The notes beneath the pieces are model-generated. The model saw nothing but the letters and a program-made list of their open reading frames with translations. It did no database searches and was not told the origin of the DNA. From Setomelanomma holmii (Eukaryota > Ascomycota > Dothideomycetes > Pleosporales > Phaeosphaeriaceae), in NCBI GenBank assembly GCA_010015745.1, contig ML978154.1, positions 1-64,000 on the forward strand: a stretch of 64,000 bases of DNA, given 5' to 3'. Below are positions 1 to 9,007 of the stretch, piece by piece. Both the position numbers and the translations under genes were made by a program. Each line of letters begins with the position of its first letter. Position 1 is the first letter of the stretch.

Positions 1-241
1 GAAGGCAGTGAGCCAACTCAAAGGCGCTGCAAACGCTGCAGTGAGGTAGGGCACAACTCGCGCACGTGTAAAAAGGAAGCAGAAATAGTCTCTGATTAAT
101 GTAGAGTACTGTACAGTACTGTACAGAACCGCCTTCTACTGTGAGGTTGCGATTTCTACTGTAGGTGACAGTAGATTTTAGTGGGGGCTTGGCAGAGTGA
201 CCGACTCGCTTGTATGACCGACTCGCTTGTGAAGTACGTTA
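1..241 (+). mobile_element. 3' end of a Fot1/pogo-like transposon (copy 1, truncated by window edge)
   Basis: The first 99 bases encode the last 32 residues and stop of a pogo/Fot1-type DDE transposase. This tail contains a CCHC zinc knuckle (C-x2-C-x3-GH-x4-C) nearly identical to the tail of the copy at 2322-4221. It is followed by a subterminal tract with two direct repeats of GACCGACTCGCTTGT and an end GAAGTACGT next to a TA (240-241), which resembles the GGAGTACGT-TA end of the other copy. Only the 3' end is in the window, so intactness cannot be judged. Confidence 0.85.
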
Positions 242-2321
242 ACAGATATTCAATTTAGGTAATGAGACCTTGCACTGAGTATCTATGCTGAGTTGACTAC
301 GAAGAAAGACAATACTCTGAGAGATCCCTCTTCCTTATGTATTCCCATCCTTCGTCCTGTTCTGCTGGCTGAGCCAGCTTTCTGCAATGTGATTCTGCAG
401 ATTGCCCATTCTGCTGCAGAATGTCCTTAGCCTTGCCAAGACCTGCAGAATGCGCTAGTGGGTCACGTGACCTGTCTAGTGCGGGGTTTCCCGCCTGTCC
501 TCTAGCCAGGCCCTGTGGCTTATCTGGGACTGATTCTTTCTTACCGTCATTGCTTGGTTGCGTATACAACACCTGGGAGGCATCTGTAACAAGCAGCTTC
601 TACCTCCCGCTTCTCCTTCGCTTGAAGCTTGTTAAGACAACGCTGCTCAAGCAGCTGAGCTTTAGCAAGCTTTTATTGCTCTCTAAGCTTTATTGCCTCG
701 CACTTTTAGTGTTGTACCTCCTGTTCTTTGAGGTCCTTTTACTCTTGCTTGAGAAGAGCTTGCGCTACCTTATTAGGGGACCAGAAGATTGCTCCTCCAT
801 CGTAATCTGCTGGTGACTCAAGCAGCAGAGCTTTGCCACGCTGCCTACGCTTCTTCTCATTGTCTAGAGCCTCTTTGAGGTTGTTGTTCTCATGCTCTAG
901 AAGCGTATTTTTGGCTGTGATTGTGTGGATTGTTCGGCTAAGCTTCTTTGCTCTCTCACCGTAGATACCGTCTACAGCCTCTTGTAGCAATCGCTCAATT
1001 TTTCTCCAGTCGCTTGCGCTCAGTACTGAGGTTGATGAGCTACTTGAAGTTGGCCTTGGGACGTCTACTGGCTGTGCTGTAAACCTGGAGATGATGACGT
1101 CTGGTTGAAGGGCGCGATACCTGTAGCTTCAAAGGCTGTACGGATGAGTCTCTCAGTGAAGGTAGAGCTCCAGGCGGCGTAAAAAAGCTTGAAGAAGTCT
1201 CTCTTCGTGAAACTGGTAAGGCCTTAGGCGCGATCGAGGAAGGCAGAGAGCTCTGCTTTGTACGAGGCTGCTAGTGGCAAGAACATAACCACATCAAGCG
1301 GTTGTAGCGTGTGAGTGCTATGAGGTGGGTATACTAATAGCAGGATCTTATTCTCGTCGTAATACTTGATGGAATCCATCGTTACATGAGAGCCGTGGCC
1401 ATCAAGGATGAGGAGCCTGTAAGAGGAGCGCGCCTTTGCCTTTGTCTTGCAATCGAATACCTGCTTAAGCCAGGCGAGTCCTATATCGTGGCTGGTCCAT
1501 CCAGAAGGTGAGCTTGTAAAGAAGGCGCAGTGAGATTCTGCCTTAAAGTCCTGCAACCAGGTGTCTTGTATGGCTCCAGATTGAGCCTGGTAGATGAGAG
1601 CAGGCGTAAGCGCAGTACCATTGGCGCAGATGCAAGCTATAGTGGTAATCCACTCACGATTGCCATTTTGAATGATGTGCTTAAGCTTGCCCGCTCGTAA
1701 GCTGCCTTAGAGAAGATCCGCTTCATCTTTGACAGGACGCCAATCAAGAAGCCCTTCTTGTCCATATTGTATATATGCCGACTGTCTACGTCATATTGCT
1801 CTATCTTTCGCTTGAGAAGCTCAAAGTAGAGGCTATACTTGAAGCCAGAATCAGCTTTGAAGCGGTTACGGTCGAGGTCGGTAGCCCAGTGAGAGACGAG
1901 CTCAATTTGGTGTCTTTTGACAAAGCGATCAGTCCAGTTTTTCCCTACATGCTGCTGTGAGATTTCCTGGGCAAAGTTCCGTATCATAGGACGAGATAGA
2001 GGCAGGCTGCGGCCTACAAGATCGTGGATGTATTGTACAAGCTGCCTCTCTTGTGCGTTGTTGAACAGGCGGCCATTTGCAAGCTTAGTTGCGCGCGCTT
2101 CTTGCACCCCTCTGTGCCTCTTCGATAGTGTAGAACAATTACAGTTGTATTTATTGGCATAATATGTATATGTAAAACAATCTCCAGGCTTTAGCAATTC
2201 TAACGCTGCAAGTGCAGCCTCAAGACCTGCCATATTGGTGGAGAAACAATTAGTTGAAATTTCTGCAAAATTTGGTGTTGTGTGCGTTCGGGTGGGACGT
2301 GCGCTCGGTGGTGAGCCACGT
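242..2321 (-). mobile_element. Degenerate pogo/Fot1-like transposon (copy 2, inverted)
   Basis: This stretch sits between the TA ends of copies 1 and 3 and carries a decayed transposase on the minus strand (420-2233). Its 5' flank (2234-2321) ends in GGTGGTGAGCCACGT directly before the TA at 2322. I found no matching inverted terminal repeat near 242-420, so one end is either deleted or too diverged to see. Boundaries are therefore inferred from the neighbours. Confidence 0.6.
420..2233 (-). pseudogene. Broken pogo/Fot1-type DDE transposase
   Basis: Pieces in several frames rebuild a CENP-B/pogo transposase order. An N-terminal helix-turn-helix part (about 1637-2233, start MAGLEAALAALELL) contains the first catalytic Asp in YNMDKKGF. 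A second part (1224-1556) contains LILDGHGSH and LQPLDVV, which hold the second and third acidic residues. A coiled C-terminal tail (739-990 and onward) is rich in Lys and Glu and has several in-frame stops. Frameshifts separate the pieces, so no transposase can be made. Codon changes of the CAG to TAG kind would fit repeat-induced point mutation, but this was not measured. Confidence 0.8.
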
Positions 2322-2323
2322 TA

Positions 2324-2413
2324 ACGTACTCCATGGGCGAGCTGATCACACAAGCGAGCTGATCACTCTGCCAAGCCCCCACCAATATCTACTGTACCAC
2401 ACAGTAGAAACGC
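2324..2413 (+). repeat. Left terminal inverted repeat of copy 3 (two subterminal units)
   Basis: This is the reverse complement, with a few changes, of the right end at 4115-4219. Shared blocks include the outer ACGTACTCC, the GGGCGAGCTGATCAC unit, CTCTGCCAAGCCCC and the inner ACCACACAGTAGAAA block. The left end has two copies of the roughly 17-bp GCGAGCTGATCACAC unit, whereas the right end has three. The transposase start codon lies two bases inside the inner edge. Confidence 0.85.
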
Positions 2414-2414
2414 G

Positions 2415-4065
2415 ATGTCTCAACACTCTAACAAGCTACCAGCTTCAAAAGAGGCTCGAATACAGCTTGCGCTCCAGGCTATCAAACAAGACGCGACTCT
2501 CTCTCAGCGACGTGCTGCAGCTATCTACAACGTTTCTCAGAGTACACTAAGTACGCAACACGCTGGAATTCCCTTTCGACGCAATTGTGCGCCCAACTCA
2601 GCAAACATTCGTCTAACTGAGGCGGAGGTGATCGTTCAGCATATACTTGGCCTTGACGCGCGAGGATTTCCACCCTGGCTTGCTGCTGTCAAGGACATGG
2701 CTGATTCACTGCGCAAGGAGCATGGCCAACGGCCAGTAGGCATTAACTGGGCTGGGACTTTTGTCAAAGGCCGCCCTGAGCTCAAAGTCAAATTCAATCG
2801 CAAGTACGACTACAAGAGAGCTCTCTGCGAAGATCCTGAGATCATACGAGGCTGGTTCCGACTTGTAGAGAACACAAAGGCCAAGTACGGTATCCTCAAC
2901 AAAGACACCTACAACTTTGACGAGTCTGGCTTCATGATGGGCGTGATATCGACTGGAGCAGTGGTCACAGGCTCTGAGCGTCGAGGACGGCCAAAGACGG
3001 TACAGCAGGGTAATCGAGAGTGGACTACGGTGATCCAAGGCATCAACGCAACTGGGTGGGCAATCCCACCCTTTGTCATCTTCCAGGGCAAGAACCACCT
3101 CACTGCCTGGTACCAGGAGGAGAATCTACCGTCTGATTGGGTTATTGCAGTCTCTGAGAACGGCTGGACAACAAATGAGCTTGGTCTGCAGTGGTTGAAG
3201 CACTTTGACACTCATACAAAAAAAAGTACTGTTAGCACAGTACGTTTGCTCATTATTGACGGCCACAAGAGCCACGACTCGCTTGATTTCCAGCAGTACC
3301 GCAAGGATAACAAGATTACCACTCTCTGCATGCCTCCTCACTCGTCGCACCTCCTGCAGCCTCTTGACATGGGTTGTTCTTGCCGTTGAAGAAGGCATAT
3401 AGCCGCCAAGCTAAGAACCTGATGTGCAGCAAGATTAACCACATCACTAAACTTGAGTTCTTGCCCTGCTTTATTGCTGCTTTCAAGGACTCATCACTAA
3501 AAGCAATATTCAGGGAGGCTTTTAAAGCGCTAGCTTAGTTCCACTCAACCTAGAGGCGGTGATATCGAAGATGGATGTCCACCTTTGTACACCCACACCA
3601 CCTACCTTTAACGACGCTTCTTGGGAGTCAAAGACACCAAGCAATACCCTAGAATTTGGATCGCAATCGAAGCTGATTCGAGAGAGGATTCAGAGACATG
3701 CAGGTAGCTTGCCTACATCAATGGTTGATGCTCTTAAAAAGCTCTCAAAAGGCGCCGAGATAATATTGCATTCCTTGGTGTTAGTGCGCAACCAAGTCAA
3801 GGAGCTTCAAGCAGCTAACAAGGCCGCCTCACGCCGTAAAGCACGCAAGAGAAAGCGTATACAGGCAGAGGGGATTCTTACAGCTAAAGAGGGCGTGCGC
3901 TTAACCACCTTGAAGGAGTTTGCAGCACGTAGTGATGGGAAGAAGGCAAAGAAGAGCGCGCGTGCTGAGGGCAGTGAGCCAACTCAAAGGCGCTGTGGAC
4001 GCTGCAGCAAGGTCGGGCACAACTTGCGCACATGCAAACAAGAAGCAGAAATAGTCTCTGATTAA
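2415..4065 (+). pseudogene. Frameshifted pogo/Fot1-type DDE transposase
   Basis: The start at 2415 opens 324 codons with an N-terminal psq/CENP-B-like DNA-binding region and the DDE core: YNFDESGFMMG (first Asp), LLIIDGHKSH (second) and LLQPLDMG (third). Just after the third Asp, near 3377, the frame shifts by one base and runs into a stop. The expected continuation is readable in the next frame (PLKKAYSRQ...), then shifts again near 3530. The last part (3559-4065) carries a Lys/Arg-rich coiled region and a C-terminal CCHC zinc knuckle. The element is therefore not autonomous, though all three catalytic Asp codons are kept. Confidence 0.88.
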
Positions 4066-4114
4066 TATAGACTACTGTGCAGTACTGTACGGAACCGTTT
4101 TCTACCGTTGAGGT

Positions 4115-4219
4115 GCGTTTTCTACTGTGTGGTACGGTAGATTTGTGGGGCTTGGCAGAGTGATCAGCTCGCCCGTGTGATCAGCTCGCCCGTGTGATCA
4201 GCTCGCCCTTGGAGTACGT
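4115..4219 (+). repeat. Right terminal inverted repeat of copy 3 (three 17-bp direct repeats)
   Basis: The sequence TGATCAGCTCGCCCGTG repeats with a 17-bp period at 4161, 4178 and 4195 (the last unit slightly changed). It is inverted relative to the left end. Repeats of this kind close to the ends of pogo/Fot1 elements are plausible transposase-binding sites; that role is inferred. Confidence 0.85.
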
Positions 4220-4290
4220 TACTAACATATGCAACACGTACAGAAGGTCCGGCGCACGGCGCGAGGTGGTTCCGATCCTTCTAGCGCAAC

Positions 4291-5583
4291 TCATATCCGT
4301 GCTTGAACCATCATCCTATCTCGTTGACTATCACTCACCGAAGATATCGCGTCTACCACACTGCCGGCCATCACTGCTACGTCTTTCGCTAGTGAACGTC
4401 CGCCGTCTGTACGTGCTGACATGAGGAACACGCGGCAATTGTCCGCAGTTACGCCACGCTTGAATTGGACCTCCTCCAAGCTGTTGCCTCGGGAACGACA
4501 GCCCAGTACGAGCGTGTCAAGATCTTTGAGCACCTCGCTGCTCGAAAGAACGCTATTGGCGGTGTCTCTGATGATGAAGTTGGACGTGGAGCATGGCTCA
4601 GCGGCGTTTTTCCCGACTATGACGCGCAATCTATATTGTCCTCTACTAGCGACTTGCTTCTCGTATGCTCGCATGTAAATTGTCTGCACAAGCTCCGAAG
4701 CTTCGGTGACCGATCCTCTTTTGCAACCAGGAGTCTTCTCCCAGATCGAACACAGCCGCGGCTGAACTGATTCTTGGCCCCCAAGGACCTGCAGAGGCTT
4801 CAAGTTCTCGTCTTCCGTCACAACTGTAATATTTCCGAGACGTGGACAAGTCAGAAGATCATCCAGGATCTCCGATACTTGCGATCCTGAGCCTACTACA
4901 GCTATGTTCAATCGAGGTTCATGAACACCTCGCAAGTCGTTTCGTCTTGTCAGGTAATCGTTCATCGAAATGATGCGCTGTCCGCTGAGAAAGTCGACTG
5001 AGGGTAATGGCTGTGGCAATTTCGCGGTCTGTTGACTAGAAGGCGGAGGAGCTAGGACACTTCTGGTCCGAATTGTTGACGAGGTTCCATTCTGATTGCG
5101 CACAGCAACCTCGAATGCCGTAACAACATCGCTCTCGACAACTGGGGCTATGCTGACAACCTCGCTGCCATACTTGACATCCTTGTCGAATTGCTCTGCA
5201 CACCACCGGAGATAGTCTTCGAATTCCGCTCGCAATGGGTTCAGACGATCGGAATTTGCGAACTCGATAAGTCGTTTTCGTGCGAGGAGGTAGTTAACAT
5301 AGGTAAAGGCCGATCGTGGATTTCGGACCGTTGCAAGATCGTACACGAACGGGTTTTCCATGCGCGTTCGAGATATGTGTGCGTCCGGATACCAGGAGAA
5401 TGACGGCTTGCGCTCAATGAAAAGTATCTTGGCCGGCTTCTTGATTTCGCGGTTTGCAATTGCTGTGGCCAGCTGAGCCGGGCCAAAGCCAACACAGACA
5501 AGATCGTACATTGGCGCGTCAGTTGCTGGAGTAGATCGGGAGGCTGGCTTGGAAGACTGGTTTGTCTGTTCTGTGGACACCAT
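4291..5583 (-). CDS. SidA-like L-ornithine N5-monooxygenase family protein (divergent)
   Basis: A single-exon gene of 430 residues. The N-terminal FAD motif DLVCVGFGPAQLA, the stretch DLATVRNPRSAFTYVNYL and FEDYLRWCAEQF are typical of the ornithine/lysine N-hydroxylase family, and VVGSGSQVSEILDDL is the NADPH-binding glycine motif. Family members act first in hydroxamate siderophore synthesis. It is shorter than typical SidA (about 500 residues). The usual Met-Gln-Ile-Ser-Phe active-site block appears as MENPF, and the C-terminal substrate part is poorly matched. Hydroxylation of ornithine is therefore uncertain; it may be a paralogue with another substrate. It is divergent from the SidF-like gene, and its 3' end lies 70 bp from a transposon. 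Confidence 0.8.
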   Translation of the reverse strand: MVSTEQTNQSSKPASRSTPATDAPMYDLVCVGFGPAQLATAIANREIKKPAKILFIERKPSFSWYPDAHISRTRMENPFVYDLATVRNPRSAFTYVNYLLARKRLIEFANSDRLNPLRAEFEDYLRWCAEQFDKDVKYGSEVVSIAPVVESDVVTAFEVAVRNQNGTSSTIRTRSVLAPPPSSQQTAKLPQPLPSVDFLSGQRIISMNDYLTRRNDLRGVHEPRLNIAVVGSGSQVSEILDDLLTCPRLGNITVVTEDENLKPLQVLGGQESVQPRLCSIWEKTPGCKRGSVTEASELVQTIYMRAYEKQVASRGQYRLRVIVGKNAAEPCSTSNFIIRDTANSVLSSSEVLKDLDTLVLGCRSRGNSLEEVQFKRGVTADNCRVFLMSARTDGGRSLAKDVAVMAGSVVDAISSVSDSQRDRMMVQARI

Positions 5584-6150
5584 CGCGCAATGAGTAAGTT
5601 TGGTCTTCCAAGCTGAGTTCTGATGTGCAAGCGTGAAGTTTTGCTAACGAAGACGGTGGGAAGGTGAAAACTGTTCCCGGTGTGTTATGATGCGACCGGA
5701 ACAATTTGTGCACCGGTTGCATAGCCGCGTGCAATTGCTGTCAGAACAGGATGAAAAGACACAAGTCATGAAAAGATGTCACCGGTGTCTAGCCGCTGCG
5801 ACTATGAGCGATGCATGCTATCCACGCTGGCCTGCACGTACATGCATGTGCTTGCGCTAGTACCCACATGGCGCGATTAGCAACCACTCGGCGCAGCCCA
5901 AGCTAGTATTCAAGCAATACCCTTGTCGTCCGCCCCATGTCGGCGGAGAGCTGTCAAAGCCAGCTAACACTGCGTAATGGCCAACATAGTCTGCCAGTCT
6001 TGCCGTCCACTATCGACCTCGGCTGAGCCTTGCATGCAACACGAAGCCATGAAGAACGGCTTCATGCTTCATGCAGCGTCGGTCTCCACACAGTGAAGCA
6101 AACGCTTTTTTCTCATTTTTAACTTCTCCAAACACAAACAAACGTCTATC
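5584..6150. promoter_or_regulatory. Divergent intergenic region between the SidA-like and SidF-like genes
   Basis: 567 bp shared by two divergent start codons, so both promoters must lie here. I see no ATCWGATAA or other GATAA core in it, unlike the sidF-sidI spacer. No other gene is evident. Confidence 0.5.
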
Positions 6151-7529
6151 ATGGCCCAACAAGCAAAAGCTAATACGGCCTCTGAAGTTTTGGTCCTGAA
6201 ACTTCCGCATCCATATTTGACCTCCTACGAGATCACATCCTCTCGCACGGAGGGCCAACCGGACGTCTATCAGGTTCTTCCCTCCAAGGCAGATTCGAAC
6301 GAGAAAGGACTTCCTCCACCCATGCTACTGCACAATCATGCAGTAACCTTCAGCGATACTGCCTTCTTGGCAGGAGATGGAGTACCGCCGAAGGGTGATA
6401 ACAGCTCCTGGGCACGCGTGCGAAGATCACCATATCTCACCATTTCCTGGAATTCTGAACGGCCATCAGTTCCACAGCTATGGCTCATTGCGTACGCTTT
6501 AGTCACGCTGTATCCCTTGAACGAGCAACTCCGCGTCATTGTCTCTGGACCAGAGTCGCACACATTGGCCAAGGAGCTTTACTTTACTGGTCTGTTCCAT
6601 CCTCATCCGGAAACTTCCACTGCAGCGGCACAAAATGATGGGCACTTGCTGTTGCGGGGTGCCTTTTGGCAAGGCGCTGGATGTCCCTTTGGCTCTCGTC
6701 CAGTATGGGCACCGCATCTCGATGCTGCCGGCAAACCACTCACAGTGCGGTACCCCCCGTTTCCCTTTCAAAATGCACCATCTACACAGTTCCCGGCTCT
6801 GCCACGACATACTTGGCATCCCGTGCGGGAGCCTCAGCCTCAACCTGGATCGATCATTTACAGTAGGTGGATACCACATCTTCAGGAGCATTTTACGATG
6901 ATCGCTCTCGATTATACCAACGCGGATCATCTCAATCTCTTCCACAAGTGGCAGAACGACCCACGTGTGGCCGCCGGTTGGAACGAAACCGGGACTGTGG
7001 ATGAGCACCGCGAATACCTCCGGAAGCTGCATGAAGATCCCCACGTGTTGACCATGTTTGCGGCATTCGATGACGTTCTTTTCGCATACTTCGAAGTCTA
7101 CTGGGCTATGGTACGTCTGCTCTATTTGCGCTTCACGATGAAACATTGTACTGACGAGTAACGTAGGAGGATCACATGGGCGCGCACTATCAGTCGTCGC
7201 CATACGATCGGGGCAGACACTCACTTGTGGGAGACATTCGCTTTAGAGGCCCTTACCGCGTCTCTGCTTGGTGGTCAGGTTTGATGCATTACATGTTCTT
7301 GGACGAGCCGCGAACTTGGAACCTTGTGGGCGAGCCTGCTGCAACCAGCAGCACTGTTCTAGCATATGACTTCGCCCACGGGTTTCACGTTGAGAAGCTC
7401 ATGGATCTGCCACACAAGCGCAGCGCGCTCATGATGGTGAATCGGGAAAAGTTCTTCACTTTGAGTCCTTTCGTATGGGACGGCGAGCAAAAAGTGCGAC
7501 CGAGTTTGGACGCACTCGCGAAGCTATAA
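6151..7529 (+). CDS. sidF: SidF-like N5-hydroxyornithine acyltransferase (peroxisomal)
   Basis: Two exons (6151-7110, 7167-7529; 56-bp intron with a CTGAC branch site) give 440 residues. The C-terminal half (about 245-425) is a GNAT-type acyltransferase of the siderophore class, with NDPRVAAGWNETG, FAYFEVYWAMEDHMGAHY and DRGRHSLVGDIRFRGP, as in SidF, which transfers anhydromevalonyl from CoA to N5-hydroxyornithine for fusarinine/TAFC. The protein ends in AKL, a type 1 peroxisomal targeting signal, consistent with the reported peroxisomal location of SidF in Aspergillus. Length is near the family norm. It lies upstream of a SidI-like ligase on the same strand, which supports the pathway. SidL or another hydroxyornithine acylase of the same fold is the main alternative. 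Confidence 0.85.
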
Positions 7530-7925
7530 CTTGACAACCACATGCGTTTTCGCACTGCGACAGTAACAGCGAATAATGTCAAAATTACTTTCAAGAATAT
7601 CTTTCCGACAATATAATCAGACCACTTCGTAAGCTATGGAAACTTTTCTCAGCTTCACAAGCCATACTCGACATAGGCCTCCGGCACAATACCTCGTTTT
7701 CGCCGTAATTAAAGTTACGAGAAGTGATCTTGGCATGCAGCAAGCTAATCGACCGTTTACACCTTCGCTTCGGCTAATTTAAAGTACCCACGTCATCATC
7801 CCCACGTCGTCTCCCGACACGATCCCAATCAACACTCCCGCCCTATGGTCCCCTGTTGTTTAGTCCATGCAGGGCTGCGGATCTGATATCTGTCCGTCTA
7901 GACAGGGATTAAAACGAGCAAAATT

Positions 7926-7934
7926 TTATCTGAT
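7926..7934 (-). promoter_or_regulatory. GATA/SreA-type site (ATCAGATAA)
   Basis: Exact match to ATCWGATAA on the minus strand. This is the extended GATA motif known for SreA-class iron-responsive repressors of siderophore genes. Confidence 0.65.
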
Positions 7935-8223
7935 CGTTTGCGAAGCAACCGATGATGGCCCAGCAACAGTAATTTGGCAGCCGTGGCCGACATCTGTACT
8001 GCATATGAGGGGCACCTGCGAAGCTATGCACTCGACGCAGGGTCTTCGCTTGGCTGATCCGTACTGTTCGGTGGATGCATGGTGTGAATACCGGCACAGA
8101 GACAATGACCATGGGGCTCAGTTGCACGGCAGCGGCATTGAGCAGGCTGTGAAGCAGCTCACGAGCTGCCTGGCAAGGCCGGAACTTTTCGGACGCGGTG
8201 TGCCCTCTTCGTGACCGGGAAAA

Positions 8224-8232
8224 TTATCTGAT
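8224..8232 (-). promoter_or_regulatory. GATA/SreA-type site (ATCAGATAA)
   Basis: Exact ATCWGATAA match on the minus strand, second of four in the intergenic region upstream of the SidI-like gene. Confidence 0.65.
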
Positions 8233-8343
8233 CCGACGATAATGCATGGACCATGACGGTTCGCTTGAAACGGTTCAGCAAAGGGCGTGGGCCAAGGCGA
8301 ATCCGTCAACGCCAACACCAAGCCATTTCCGCCGCCCTGCTTC

Positions 8344-8352
8344 ATCTGATAA
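8344..8352 (+). promoter_or_regulatory. GATA/SreA-type site (ATCTGATAA)
   Basis: Exact ATCWGATAA match on the plus strand, third of the four sites. Confidence 0.65.
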
Positions 8353-8422
8353 AATTTTGCATCATCACCCGGCTTTCTTCATCCACTCAGCAGCCACACC
8401 GATATCGCCTTACCTCATAATC

Positions 8423-8431
8423 TTATCAGAT
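8423..8431 (-). promoter_or_regulatory. GATA/SreA-type site (ATCTGATAA)
   Basis: Exact ATCWGATAA match on the minus strand, fourth site, 577 bp before the start codon of the SidI-like gene. Confidence 0.65.
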
Positions 8432-9007
8432 TGAGATCAAATTCCGAGTGCGACTGGGATCGCGTGTCGCGTCCTACTCCACAGCAAACAAAGGCCGATC
8501 CTTTCCCGGCTGGGCAACACTTTGGATAATCACTGAGCCAGCGCTCTTAGCTCTGCTAGATCATGACGATGCCGGTACAATGCCCGTATGGAGCAACTAG
8601 TAACTGGTTGCTGGCATTCTCTTAGTCCAGCCGAGCATGTCATACCCACCGCCCGTGCGAGAAGATCCACGGACAACGACCCGACCTGTCAACGCATGTT
8701 ACAGAACTTGACTTGATGAGATTGAATCATGTCGCCAGTTGTGGAGCTTAGATCCGAGGCATCAGCGAGGACGTCGTCACTGCCGTTGCGTGGAGCTACG
8801 TGAAGGTTCGCTCTGTGAACCTCCAATGACAGTCAGTGCACTTTTTCATGGTACCTCTATACAGCATCACTTCATGACTCCTTTGCCTCATCGCCCTCCT
8901 GTACCTGGACCACGTTGCCGTTACTGTCGCCACGCATACAAATAGCGCTTGAGCATTTTCCCAACTGTTCACGAGAAGTTGTCAAAGAGCGAAAGAGGGC
9001 TGTTACC

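Larger units (their letters stand above)
2322..4221 (+). mobile_element. Fot1/pogo-like DNA transposon (copy 3) with TIRs and TA duplication
   Basis: A nearly full-length element of about 1.9 kb. The left end ACGTACTCC (2324) and right end GGAGTACGT (to 4219) are inverted copies, flanked on both sides by TA, the usual Tc1/mariner-superfamily target duplication. Long inverted repeats extend inward (2324-2413 and about 4115-4219). One transposase gene runs from 2415 to 4065 but is frameshifted. Its 3' part closely matches copy 1. Confidence 0.88.
7530..9007. promoter_or_regulatory. sidF-sidI intergenic region with clustered GATA sites
   Basis: About 1.5 kb without a convincing gene (a 115-codon frame at 7867-8214 has no recognisable features). 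It contains four exact ATCWGATAA motifs between 7926 and 8431, upstream of the SidI-like gene, plus a near-match ATCTGATAT at 7881. The 3' end of the SidF-like transcript must also lie here. Confidence 0.6.

Noticed and set aside
421..816. 131-codon plus-strand frame rich in Leu
   Set aside because: It lies antisense to the decayed transposase tail and has no motif; a mirror of the Lys/Glu-rich minus strand.
1..4221. LTR retrotransposon origin of the zinc-knuckle tail
   Set aside because: The CCHC motif is at the C-terminus of a DDE transposase with TIRs and a TA duplication; no Gag or reverse transcriptase is present.
7867..8214. 115-codon frame between the SidF- and SidI-like genes
   Set aside because: No recognisable domain, poor start context, and it overlaps the GATA-site region.
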